Assembly (NCBI GenBank): GCA_902496345.1
Contig: CABVAP010000081.1
Location: forward strand, 1 to 10,265
Direction: 5' to 3'
Length of the DNA: 10,265 bases
Source of the DNA: an uncultured Eubacteriales bacterium
Lineage (GTDB): Bacteria > Bacillota > Clostridia > Lachnospirales > CAG-274
The number at the start of each line of letters is the position of its first letter. Positions within the stretch are counted from its first letter, which is position 1. Positions 1 through 6,182 of the stretch are shown piece by piece. The translations under genes were made by a program, and so were the position numbers. The notes beneath the pieces were generated by a model, which saw nothing but the letters and a program-made list of their open reading frames with translations, was not told the origin of the DNA and did not search any database.

Positions 1-50
1 TAATTATACTACTGATGCTGAGGTTTTTCTAGGTGTGCTTGAATTGACGC

Positions 51-68
51 TTACAATTTATCAGCCAT
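51..68 (-). other. Five-codon ORF (MADKL) with strong RBS, possible broken gene start
   Basis: Downstream of the helicase on the same strand, a clear Shine-Dalgarno (CGGAGG, complement of 78-83) lies 9 nt before an ATG at 68, but the frame closes after MADKL with TAA at 53-51. Read past that stop, the frame gives ASIQAHLEKPQHQ and then TAG. The +1 frame (NCKRQFKHT) also closes, so no simple frameshift rescues it within the window. The strong start signal in operon-like position after the helicase suggests the beginning of a decayed or truncated gene, or less likely a leader peptide. The window ends here, so it cannot be resolved. Confidence 0.25.
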
Positions 69-123
69 TTTCTTATTCCTCCGTTTTACATTTATGTGGT
101 TTTTATCATTGTTTTGCTCCAAT

Positions 124-2721
124 TTAATTTACCTCCACAACAAACTGTCTTGCGGCTTTTGCCGTAATTTTTTCTCTGCCTAAAAATTCATTTATATTAT
201 TCTCCAAATCTACATCAACACGCATTTCATCAAAGAACAAACCCTCTTTTTTCTTTAATAGCTCATTTTTTAGAGCCGATATTCTCCGTTCTATCATCAA
301 AAGTTTCAGCCTGTCTGACTTTACGCTTTCCATTTCCTTTTCAGCCTGTTTAATATCAAGCTCCACATCATTAAGGGAATGGAGAAGTGCGTTTTTCTTG
401 TTTGCAGCAGCAAGTTTCATTCTGTCAATTTCTTCGTGCTGTATCGGTGTCAGTTTTTCTTCCTCGCATTTCACATATTCATCAAGGTTCAAAAAACTGT
501 CCATTTTATCAGAATTTTCAGATTTTAACCAATATGGTTTTCTCTCTCCCTGTTCCTTAAAGGAATAAACAGGACTGTTTAGTATATCCTCACATTCATT
601 GTGGGATAAAATTCTGCTATCCTCTGTTATGCCCACAAGAGTCGGAATACTTTTTATTTCACGATTTCCGGCATAAATTTTTATTAGATAAAAAGCTATC
701 GTACATTTTTCGCAATCCGCCTTAATGCTGCCGTAATCAGCACACCCGATATTAAAGGTAATACCTTTTGTAAGCGGTGACAAAAGTGAAAACTTCTTAA
801 ATTCTTTAAGTGCCTTATATGGCTTGTTTCCGCTGCTCGTTGGATAATAAAAGAGTTGGGGAAGCTCTGTATAATCGGTTGCCCGAATTGTCCTATTTTC
901 ATCGTTTATATCAAAACGGCAATCTGTATTTTCTTTGTTATATTCATTAAAGTAATATTTGGTAAGCTCCCACAGTTCCTCATTTATCACTTTGGAACGT
1001 TCTTTGGCATATTGCGGTGTTATCTTTATCTTGTTTGCTAACTCCTTTGTAAAGGTTGTAAAAAGGATATTTTCCGCCGCTTCAATACTTTGACGGTTTT
1101 CCTTTTCGTTTTTCAGCAAAGTGGTTTGGTAATCCCTTTCAACCTGTGCTTTTGTTCTTGCATTAAGGGTTTTTATAGCCTTCTCCATACTATCACTAAA
1201 ACCACCTATTACCACATCAGAAACTCCAAAAACACCATCAGAGAGAATGTGCCTTTTCGATACAAGCTCCAGCTTGCGTACATCAGCAAAATTCTCTTTG
1301 TTGATGAAGGACAGCACAATGCAATCATTTTGCTGATTAATTCTATGAATTCGGTCAATCCGCTGCTCCATTTTCAACGTGTTGTAAAGCAAATCATAGT
1401 TTACGACAAACGCACATTCCTCAAGATTATATCCTTTAGCTCCGTTGTCGGTGGAGATAAGGATTTCTCCGTCCTCTTTGAATTGCTTGATTACTGTATA
1501 ATCTACATTGGACTGACCATTATATACAAGAGTTTTGAATTTATTCTTGAGCAGACCATAGAGATATTTCTGCGTTTCCACACTCTCTGTAAAAATAAGA
1601 GCTTTTCGATTTGCACCCAATCGTTTTAGAAGCGGAAATATTGTGTCAAGAGCTTTTAGCAGTTCCTTTGATTTTACATCTTCAATAATGTCATTTGCAG
1701 TGGCAAGCATTATTTCAAATTTTTGTTTTTCTGCTGATTCATCAAGCCGTTTAATTATATTTTTTAGGCTCGCTTTTATTGCCGCCGTTGATGAAGATAA
1801 TAGCCCCAACAGCATAAGTGCTAAGTCATATTGCTCCATTTGCGGAAAAGCGATTTTGTTAGGCTTCTCTATGTATGCGAAAAGCAGATTGTACAGCTCT
1901 TTCTCTTTTTCGCTTGCCTCATATTCAAGGGTTATATGCAGACGTTTAGGTATTTTTGCATATCGCTTAGCCTGACTTCGCAGCGTTCTGAAACAATATT
2001 TACTTACTTTGTCCGCAAGCTCCGCATAATTCTCAGGCTTACGCAAATACCTTTTCATATATGTATCGGGTTCTGGAAGCAATTCATCATCAATAAAATA
2101 TATCAGTCCATACAAGTCCATTATATTCTTTTCTATAGGCGTGCCAGTAAGAAGAATTTTAAATGTGTTTTTTGAAAATTCCTTTAACAATCTCGCATAT
2201 TTACTACCACCCATAAACGTATTTTCGTCCCGATATACAGACGAAAGAACATTCGCTTCTTCAAAAACGATAATATCCCAATTTACCCTTTCAAATTCTT
2301 CGATATTATGTACTATGAAGTCGTTTGTTGCAAATATAATTCCGTCAATGTCCGTTAAATTCTGTACTATACTTTCTGTATCATTAATCGCAATGTATGG
2401 TACACTATATCTTTCAGAAATTATTTCTGTCCACTGGATAAGCAAATCGGGGTTAGGTATAGCAATTAAAATATTATTTTTACCTTCATATATGCTTTGT
2501 GAAATTACAAGCATCGCTTCGTGACTTTTACCCATACCTGCCTCATCGCATAAAATCACGCCTTTTTGATAAGGATTGCGAGCAGCAAATAAGGCAGCTG
2601 CAACCTGATAAGGATAAACATTAATTTTACCCTCAGCAAACACTGGAAGCAACGTATCTTCATCCTGTAGCATATTCAATTTCATTGCCGCATAATATGC
2701 GTGAAATGGTGTTTGAAGCAT
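124..2721 (-). CDS. SNF2/RapA-type DEAD-box-like helicase (865 aa)
   Basis: Predicted ATP-dependent superfamily 2 DNA translocase of the SNF2 branch. Visible motifs in order: a Q-motif-like YPYQ (residues 36-39); Walker A EAGMGKS (60-66); motif Ia-like IAIPNPDLLIQW (86-97); motif II VFEEAN (152-157); motif III LTGTP (191-195); then RecA domain 2 with KALIFTES (373-380), motif V STDNGAKGYNLE (423-434) and motif VI QRIDRIHRINQQ (453-464). About 400 further residues follow with no domain I recognise, including a lysine/glutamate-rich likely coiled coil around 760-835. The start is the ATG at 2721, 8 nt after AAAGGA. Motif II reads EEAN where the family usually has DEAH, so the metal-binding Asp is replaced by Glu. 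Such large stand-alone helicases are common on integrative elements and in defence islands. The specific job is unknown because its partner genes would lie beyond position 1. Confidence 0.88.
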   Translation of the reverse strand: MLQTPFHAYYAAMKLNMLQDEDTLLPVFAEGKINVYPYQVAAALFAARNPYQKGVILCDEAGMGKSHEAMLVISQSIYEGKNNILIAIPNPDLLIQWTEIISERYSVPYIAINDTESIVQNLTDIDGIIFATNDFIVHNIEEFERVNWDIIVFEEANVLSSVYRDENTFMGGSKYARLLKEFSKNTFKILLTGTPIEKNIMDLYGLIYFIDDELLPEPDTYMKRYLRKPENYAELADKVSKYCFRTLRSQAKRYAKIPKRLHITLEYEASEKEKELYNLLFAYIEKPNKIAFPQMEQYDLALMLLGLLSSSTAAIKASLKNIIKRLDESAEKQKFEIMLATANDIIEDVKSKELLKALDTIFPLLKRLGANRKALIFTESVETQKYLYGLLKNKFKTLVYNGQSNVDYTVIKQFKEDGEILISTDNGAKGYNLEECAFVVNYDLLYNTLKMEQRIDRIHRINQQNDCIVLSFINKENFADVRKLELVSKRHILSDGVFGVSDVVIGGFSDSMEKAIKTLNARTKAQVERDYQTTLLKNEKENRQSIEAAENILFTTFTKELANKIKITPQYAKERSKVINEELWELTKYYFNEYNKENTDCRFDINDENRTIRATDYTELPQLFYYPTSSGNKPYKALKEFKKFSLLSPLTKGITFNIGCADYGSIKADCEKCTIAFYLIKIYAGNREIKSIPTLVGITEDSRILSHNECEDILNSPVYSFKEQGERKPYWLKSENSDKMDSFLNLDEYVKCEEEKLTPIQHEEIDRMKLAAANKKNALLHSLNDVELDIKQAEKEMESVKSDRLKLLMIERRISALKNELLKKKEGLFFDEMRVDVDLENNINEFLGREKITAKAARQFVVEVN

Positions 2722-2762
2722 ACAACCATCCTTTCGGAAAATTGTTAATATTCGCTAAGTGT

Positions 2763-2791
2763 ATTATATTACAAAAACTAATATTCATCAA
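2763..2791 (-). promoter_or_regulatory. Sigma-A-type promoter of the helicase gene
   Basis: On the minus strand TTGATG (complement of 2786-2791) and TATAAT (complement of 2763-2768) are separated by 17 nt, and the helicase ATG follows about 40 nt downstream. The -10 is perfect and the spacing optimal; the -35 matches four of six consensus bases. Confidence 0.55.
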
Positions 2792-2850
2792 GAAATTTTA
2801 GAATAATATCACGTTCATTTCATAAAATTATCGTTGACAAGTACCTTTAA

Positions 2851-3007
2851 GGTAATACCACATAATTCAATAAAGCAGGTTTTAGATAATATTTTTTAGT
2901 GTAAGGAAAAAGCTTGCAATCATAGTCGGAGCCTATGATAAGAGGTTTTGACGCAGTAACGGGAAATATCATTCAAATCTGTGAAATTATAATTGTGCGG
3001 TATTGCC
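2851..3007 (+). mobile_element. Miniature inverted-repeat element, family A copy 1 (157 bp)
   Basis: The ends GGTAATACCACATAATT (2851-2867) and AATTGTGCGGTATTGCC (2991-3007) are 17-bp imperfect inverted repeats, matching at 14 of 17 positions. TTAA lies directly outside both ends (2847-2850 and 3008-3011), a 4-bp target duplication of the YTAR kind. There is no coding capacity. An ungapped hand alignment to the copy at 4104-4260 gives 133 of 157 identical positions, with a central 41 nt (2916-2956) fully identical. That core holds a 7-bp hairpin (2919-2939, ATCATAG / CTATGAT, loop TCGGAGC). It is non-autonomous and probably moved by an IS5-type transposase in trans (inference from target duplication and ends). 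Confidence 0.75.
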
Positions 3008-3053
3008 TTAACTATTTATTCAGCGTTTTCATAGTTTTTTTGTTTTGGAATGA

Positions 3054-3085
3054 TTGAAAAATCATTGAAAATGTGTTATTATAAT
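3054..3085 (+). promoter_or_regulatory. Weak promoter candidate for the Rpn gene
   Basis: A perfect -10 TATAAT lies at 3080-3085, 42 nt before the chosen GTG start. Two TTGAAA boxes occur upstream, at 3054-3059 (20-nt spacer) and 3065-3070 (9-nt spacer); neither spacing is ideal. A TTGACA at 2834-2839 is cut off from this region by the inserted miniature element. Confidence 0.3.
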
Positions 3086-3127
3086 CTTAACAGATGTGTT
3101 TTTTTAAAGCCGAAAGGAAGTGATGAT

Positions 3128-3955
3128 GTGGCAGAAGAAAAACCAAACGATAAAGCAAGTATACAGAGAAAAGAAAAACTGCATAATAAATATTACAAGG
3201 CAATACAAAGGTTTACCCTTATGTCAGATACCTTTATGAGTGTAGTTTTTAAAGACAAAGATTGTGCGGAGCTATTGTTAAAAATAATTTTGGAAATGAA
3301 GGTAAAAATCAAAAAAATTCGTACATAATATGATATGCCCAATTACAACGGTCGTGCTGCAAGACTTGATATATGGGCAGAAACAATAGAGGGCAAAAAA
3401 ATCAATGTTGAAGTGCAGAATGCCAACGAGGGTTCTGTTCCCGAAAGAGCAAGATTTAACAGCAGTATCATTGATACAACAGAGCTTGATAAAAGCGACG
3501 AATGGACAGACCTACCCGAAACCTATGTTATCTTAATTACAAGAAGTGATATATTGGGTGGAAATAAGCCTATATACCACATTGACAGAACAATAAAAAA
3601 ATTAGACAACAAACCTTTTGGGGACAGAAGTCATATCATATATGTGAACTCAAAAATTCAAGATGATACAGAACTCGGCAGACTTATGCACGATATGAAT
3701 TGCAAAGATGCAAAAGATATGTACTATAAGGATTTAGCCGACAGAGTTGGATATTACAAGGATATTGAAAGAGGTGAAAATGATATGTGTGAAATTATGG
3801 AAGAATTATACAAAGAGAGTGAAATTGAAATCGCAACAAAATTATTAGATAAAGGTGTATCTATTGATATTATAAATGAGTCATTATCTACATTATCAAA
3901 AGAAACGATTGAAAATTTGGCTAAAAAGGTGAAAGTTGCGACAAATACTGTATAA
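3128..3955 (+). pseudogene. Rpn family (PDDEXK_2) nuclease/putative transposase, broken by an in-frame TAA
   Basis: One reading frame covers a protein of about 275 residues typical of Rpn-type recombination-promoting nucleases, but TAA at 3326-3328 splits it. The N-terminal piece contains the family pattern LMSDTFMSVVF and the following LLLKIILE helix. The C-terminal piece, in the same frame, contains NGRAARLDIWAE and NVEVQN, which supply the Asp and the E-x-Q of the PD-(D/E)xK nuclease centre, and ends in the usual helical tail (YKESEIEIATKLLDKG, then KETIENLAKKV). The start is taken as GTG 3128 because AAAGGAAG lies 7 nt upstream; an in-frame ATG at 3050 lacks such a site. From memory, relatives usually read TQ at the stop, so CAA to TAA is the likely mutation. 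The ATG at 3335 has no Shine-Dalgarno, so separate translation of the catalytic half is doubtful. A terminator follows, and family-A miniature elements flank the unit. Confidence 0.78.
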
Positions 3956-3980
3956 TCATAGTTAATTTAATATTATAACA

Positions 3981-4019
3981 AAAAAATGTCAGCAGACAAA
4001 ATCTGTTGGCATTTTTTTT
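3981..4019 (+). terminator. Rho-independent terminator after the Rpn gene
   Basis: A 12-bp stem (3985-3996 AATGTCAGCAGA with 4002-4013 TCTGTTGGCATT, two G-U pairs) with a 5-nt loop is followed by a run of T to 4019. It starts about 25 nt after the stop codon. The A-run at 3981-3984 would also let it work for the opposite strand. Confidence 0.8.
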
Positions 4020-4103
4020 CAAAAGAAATAACCGAACATATCAAAAAAAACGAAAAAATGGTATTGTTTAAATAGTCTAAAAAATCAAAAACTTTACTTT
4101 TAT

Positions 4104-4260
4104 GGAAATACCGCATAATTCGATAAAACGGGTTTGCGATGATATTTTTCAGTGCAAAGAAAAAGCTCGCAATCATAGTCGGAGCCTATGATAAGAGGTT
4201 TTGACGCAGCAATTAAAAATATCAGCCAAAGCTGTAAAATCATAATTGTGCGGTGTTTCC
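4104..4260 (+). mobile_element. Miniature inverted-repeat element, family A copy 2 (157 bp)
   Basis: It has the same length and orientation as the copy at 2851-3007. The ends GGAAATACCGCATAATT (4104-4120) and AATTGTGCGGTGTTTCC (4244-4260) are inverted repeats matching at 15 of 17 positions. The 41-nt core at 4169-4209 is identical to copy 1 and holds the hairpin with loop TCGGAGC. Flanks are TTAT on the left and TTAC on the right, so any target duplication has decayed or the insertion arose differently. Together with copy 1 it brackets the Rpn gene as a direct repeat. Confidence 0.72.
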
Positions 4261-4328
4261 TTACATATATTCATAGATAATTATAGGAAAAATAACAAAA
4301 ATTTTCTGCAACCACTTGCATTTTTTAG

Positions 4329-4418
4329 AGAAACACTGATTAATTATGCACACTTTCAAAATTTGTAGTATAATAAAAAAATAAGCGGAGCGATAAAAAT
4401 GGGACAACAAACATTTAG
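4329..4418 (+). mobile_element. Left end of an IS5-type insertion sequence (remnant)
   Basis: After TTAG (4325-4328) the sequence AGAAACACTGATTAATT (4329-4345) matches the ends of the family-B miniature elements. About 25 nt further on is a TATAAT (4369-4374), then GGAG (4387-4390) and an ATG at 4399 that opens MGQQTF. A short leader between terminal repeat and an M-x-Q-x-T-F start is how IS5-group transposase genes begin, as far as I recall. The frame is interrupted by a miniature element at 4419 and resumes at 4585. This is the only piece in the window that looks like the autonomous parent of the miniature elements. Confidence 0.5.
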
Positions 4419-4627
4419 GAAACCACTGATTAATTAAGCACTTCATAAATTAGGGTTAAAATTTCCCGTTTCTGTGTCAGCAAAAATTTGACTTAGGCTT
4501 CGGCTAAGCCTGCATTTTTACTTTCTTGAAACAGAAAATTTTTCTACCAAATTTATTTCAGCAAATTAATCAATGTTTCCTTAGCGATATAGTAAACTAT
4601 TCATATAATTTTGAATATCAAATTTGA
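4399..4627 (+). pseudogene. N-terminal fragment of a probable IS5-type transposase, split by a miniature element
   Basis: From ATG 4399 the frame reads MGQQTF. Removing the 162-bp miniature element (4419-4580) plus one copy of its TTAG duplication joins TTTAG to CGATATAG and continues the frame as MGQQTFSDIVNYSYN, ending at TGA 4625-4627 inside the 13-bp tandem repeats. MGQQTFSD resembles the start of IS5-family transposases (recollection, not a search). Only about 20 codons remain, so it is non-functional. GGAG lies 8 nt before the ATG. Confidence 0.45.
4419..4580 (-). mobile_element. Miniature inverted-repeat element, family B copy 1 (162 bp)
   Basis: The ends are GAAACCACTGATTAATT (4419-4435) and the complement of GGAAACATTGATTAATT (4564-4580), flanked by TTAG on both sides (4415-4418, 4581-4584). 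It lies in opposite orientation to, and has the same length as, the copy at 6585-6746; an ungapped hand alignment gives 138 of 162 identities. The central hairpin is at 4490-4510 (GACTTAG, loop GCTTCGG, CTAAGCC). It interrupts the IS5-type fragment that starts at 4399, so it is the younger insertion. Confidence 0.75.
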
Positions 4628-4661
4628 ATACTAAATTTGAATACCAAACTTGAATACCAAA
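4610..4661 (+). repeat. Four tandem copies of a 13-bp repeat (TTTGAATACCAAA)
   Basis: Units at 4610-4622, 4623-4635, 4636-4648 and 4649-4661 read TTTGAATATCAAA, TTTGAATACTAAA, TTTGAATACCAAA and CTTGAATACCAAA, each differing from the consensus by at most one base. The repeat unit is not a multiple of three, so coding is unlikely. The array ends 50 bp before the tRNA-like fragment, where arm-type binding sites of a tyrosine recombinase could lie; simple replication slippage is the plain alternative. Confidence 0.8.
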
Positions 4662-4766
4662 TAAAAAACAGTATCAAAAGCCCTCCTTTCTCAGCTTTTA
4701 AAAAAATAAAAGGGGGTTCAAGTCCCCATTTGCATTAACTTTATATTTCCATATTAATCAAATCTA

Positions 4767-4784
4767 TGTTATAATAAAAAGGGG
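4767..4784 (+). promoter_or_regulatory. Extended -10 promoter and RBS of the IS4 transposase
   Basis: TG (4767-4768) one base before TATAAT (4770-4775) forms an extended -10. AGGGG (4780-4784) lies 8 nt before the ATG at 4793. No good -35 is seen at the proper distance. Confidence 0.45.
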
Positions 4785-4792
4785 CGATTATT

Positions 4793-5944
4793 ATGGAAAT
4801 TATAGAAAATATTAAAATAACAGAATTATTAAAATTACTTCCAGAAAATTATAAAAATGCTTGTTTTGAACATAAAGCAATAGAGCGTTCAAGGGTTGTA
4901 AAATCTCCAGAAGAGTTATTAGCTTTATTAATGTATTACTTAGGAGCTGATAACTCGTTGATTGCTGTAAGTCAATATGCACTTTTAGTTGGAATAGGCA
5001 AAATAAGCGATGTAGCACTTATAAAAAAATTCAATAAATGCTGTGATTGGTTAAAATGGCTTATAGAAAACATAAAACCAAATGAAATTATCAATTATAA
5101 AAAGCCTATTGAACTTGAAGATTATAATGTTATAGCAGTTGATGCTTCTGATATCAGAGAAAAAGGTGCAATAAACAGAGAATGGCATTTACATTATGGA
5201 GTAAATTTATTTTCGCTTACTTGCAACCAATTCAAAATAACAGAACAATCAACAGGCGAAACATTAAAAAATTTTAACATTACTAAAAATGACCTTATAA
5301 TAGGTGATAGAGCTTATGCAAATATATCAAGTATTGAATATTGCCTGAAAAATGGAGGCAATTTTATATTAAGAATAAGAAATAAAGCATTTAATCTTTA
5401 TAATGAAAACAAAGAAAAAATAGTATTAGCTGATTGGCTTCAAACCTTAGATGATAAAGTATCAGAATGTACTGTTTATATGAAAAATAGTGAAAAACAA
5501 TACATTCCATTAAGGATATGTGCTGTTCCTAAAACTGAGGAAGAAATAAAAATTGAAGAAAAAAGGATACAGCGAAGAGACAGTAAAAAACAAAGGAAAA
5601 CAAGTGACGAAACAAAGTTTACACATCGTTATATGTTTGTTATAACATCACTTCCAAACTCAATCAGTGCAGAAAAAGTACTTGAATTTTATAGGCTCAG
5701 ATGGCAAGTGGAACTTGTATTTAAAAGATACAAATCCCTTTTAAATTTAGGTAATATCCCAACCAAAACTGAAAAGGCAAGTGAAGTATGGTTGAATGGA
5801 AAAATGTTTATAGCCCTTTTGATTGAAAAATATCTTGGAGATATTGATTTTTCCCCCTCTTGGAAACTCAGAGAAGAATCGAAGTTTGTGGAGGGAAACC
5901 AAACTTGTATTACTTTCGATGATTATGAATATATTACCAAGTAA
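4793..5944 (+). CDS. IS4-family transposase (383 aa, C-terminus altered by a frameshift)
   Basis: DDE transposase of the IS4 family. Asp117 in VIAVDASD and Asp172 in IIGDRAYAN are the first two catalytic acids. The third is Glu307 in the signature Y-x2-R-x3-E-x6-K (Y300, R303, E307, K314), read as YRLRWQVELVFKRYK. A lysine-rich insertion near 250-275 lies between the second Asp and the Glu, as usual for the family's beta-strand insertion domain. The frame runs to TAA 5942-5944, but the last 27 residues after DFSPS look out of frame. The expected C-terminal block RSLWRETK is found one base over, in the reading at 5862-6041. The probable ancestral product is about 415 aa, with its stop overlapping the right terminal repeat. 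All catalytic residues precede the shift, so partial activity cannot be excluded. Confidence 0.88.
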   Translation: MEIIENIKITELLKLLPENYKNACFEHKAIERSRVVKSPEELLALLMYYLGADNSLIAVSQYALLVGIGKISDVALIKKFNKCCDWLKWLIENIKPNEIINYKKPIELEDYNVIAVDASDIREKGAINREWHLHYGVNLFSLTCNQFKITEQSTGETLKNFNITKNDLIIGDRAYANISSIEYCLKNGGNFILRIRNKAFNLYNENKEKIVLADWLQTLDDKVSECTVYMKNSEKQYIPLRICAVPKTEEEIKIEEKRIQRRDSKKQRKTSDETKFTHRYMFVITSLPNSISAEKVLEFYRLRWQVELVFKRYKSLLNLGNIPTKTEKASEVWLNGKMFIALLIEKYLGDIDFSPSWKLREESKFVEGNQTCITFDDYEYITK

Positions 5945-6041
5945 CCCATTAATAATTTTACAAAATTTTTTGGAATGTTCAAAAATAGGTTTTATTGAAA
6001 AACGAAAAATTAACAGGCCGCAAATGCTGCAATTTTATTAA
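5862..6041 (+). pseudogene. Frameshifted C-terminal part of the IS4-family transposase
   Basis: Skipping one T at 5860/5861 (in TCT TGG) continues DFSPS as GNSEKNRSLWRETKLV and on to QMLQFY, with stop TAA at 6039-6041. RSLWRETK resembles the conserved C-terminal motif of these transposases (recollection). About 59 codons would be restored, for a total near 415 aa. A single-base insertion, programmed +1 frameshifting or a base-call error next to the C5 run (5853-5857) would all produce this picture; a fixed mutation is the simplest. Confidence 0.65.
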
Positions 6042-6091
6042 GTTAGTGCATATGGTTCAAGTCCCCCCATCCGCATTTGTTTTTGACTTTA

Positions 6092-6137
6092 AAATAGTAG
6101 TAAAAATTAAGTTTTTGGTTTTTACTACTATTTTTTT
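6092..6137 (+). terminator. Perfect 15-bp hairpin terminator downstream of the tRNA-like end
   Basis: The stem 6092-6106 (AAATAGTAGTAAAAA) pairs perfectly with 6119-6133 (TTTTTACTACTATTT), with a 12-nt loop and T continuing to 6137. It begins 16 nt after the tRNA-like discriminator base, the position expected for a tRNA gene's own terminator. It now also lies downstream of the IS4 transposase. Confidence 0.82.
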
Positions 6138-6182
6138 GTTTGGTTCTTTGTCAACTGGTGTGGTTGACAGTTAACACAAGCT

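Larger units (their letters stand above)
4727..6054 (+). mobile_element. IS4-family (IS231-like) insertion sequence, about 1328 bp
   Basis: The terminal inverted repeats CATTTGCATTAACTT (4727-4741) and AAGTTAGTGCATATG (6040-6054) match at 13 of 15 positions. The 11-bp GTTCAAGTCCC flanks both ends (4716-4726 and 6055-6065) as a target duplication; a shift of one or two bases is possible because G and C runs abut the ends. Length, end pattern (CAT...CA...AACTT resembles the IS231 ends as I recall them), duplication size and a transposase with a YREK signature agree with an IS231-type member of IS4. Its single gene is frameshifted, so this copy may not be active. Confidence 0.82.
4712..6075 (+). 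other. tRNA 3'-end fragment (possible attR core), interrupted by an insertion sequence
   Basis: Positions 4712-4726 (GGGGGTTCAAGTCCC) and 6055-6075 (GTTCAAGTCCC then CCCATCCGCA) are two parts of one sequence sharing an 11-bp duplication. With the insertion and one duplicate removed, the join is a perfect T arm (GGGGG, loop TTCAAGT, CCCCC) followed by CATCCGC, a 7-nt 3' acceptor strand, and discriminator A. A matching 5' acceptor GCGGATG and the D and anticodon arms are absent from the preceding 100 bp. Only the last 25 nt or so of a tRNA therefore remain, as expected at the distal end of an element integrated at a tRNA 3' end. The acceptor would fit a leucine-type tRNA, but the identity is a guess. 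Confidence 0.55.

Noticed and set aside
856..2524. Several plus-strand ORFs of 60-180 codons opposite the helicase
   Set aside because: They are antisense shadows: no RBS, biased hydrophobic/cysteine-rich translations, and full overlap with a clearly coding minus-strand gene.
2834..3020. TTGACA at 2834-2839 as a promoter of the Rpn gene split by the miniature element
   Set aside because: Joining the flanks of the element does not give a convincing -10 at 16-18 nt, so the idea has no support beyond one hexamer.
3326..3328. Possible recoding of TAA (and TAG at the left edge) as glutamine
   Set aside because: Reading stops as Gln would repair the Rpn gene and lengthen the MADKL ORF, but the helicase, Rpn gene, lipoprotein and chemoreceptor all end naturally with TAA. 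The standard code with decayed genes explains it.
4418..4580. Family-B element starting at 4418 with a GGAAACC end and a 163-bp length
   Set aside because: Starting at 4419 gives 162 bp like its sister copy, an ungapped alignment and an exact TTAG duplication, so the first G belongs to the target.
4610..4661. CRISPR array
   Set aside because: Four 13-bp units directly abut one another without spacers.
4620..4716. Complete tRNA gene around the T-arm-like sequence
   Set aside because: No 5' acceptor strand, D arm or anticodon arm can be found in the preceding 100 bp; only the 3' end is present.
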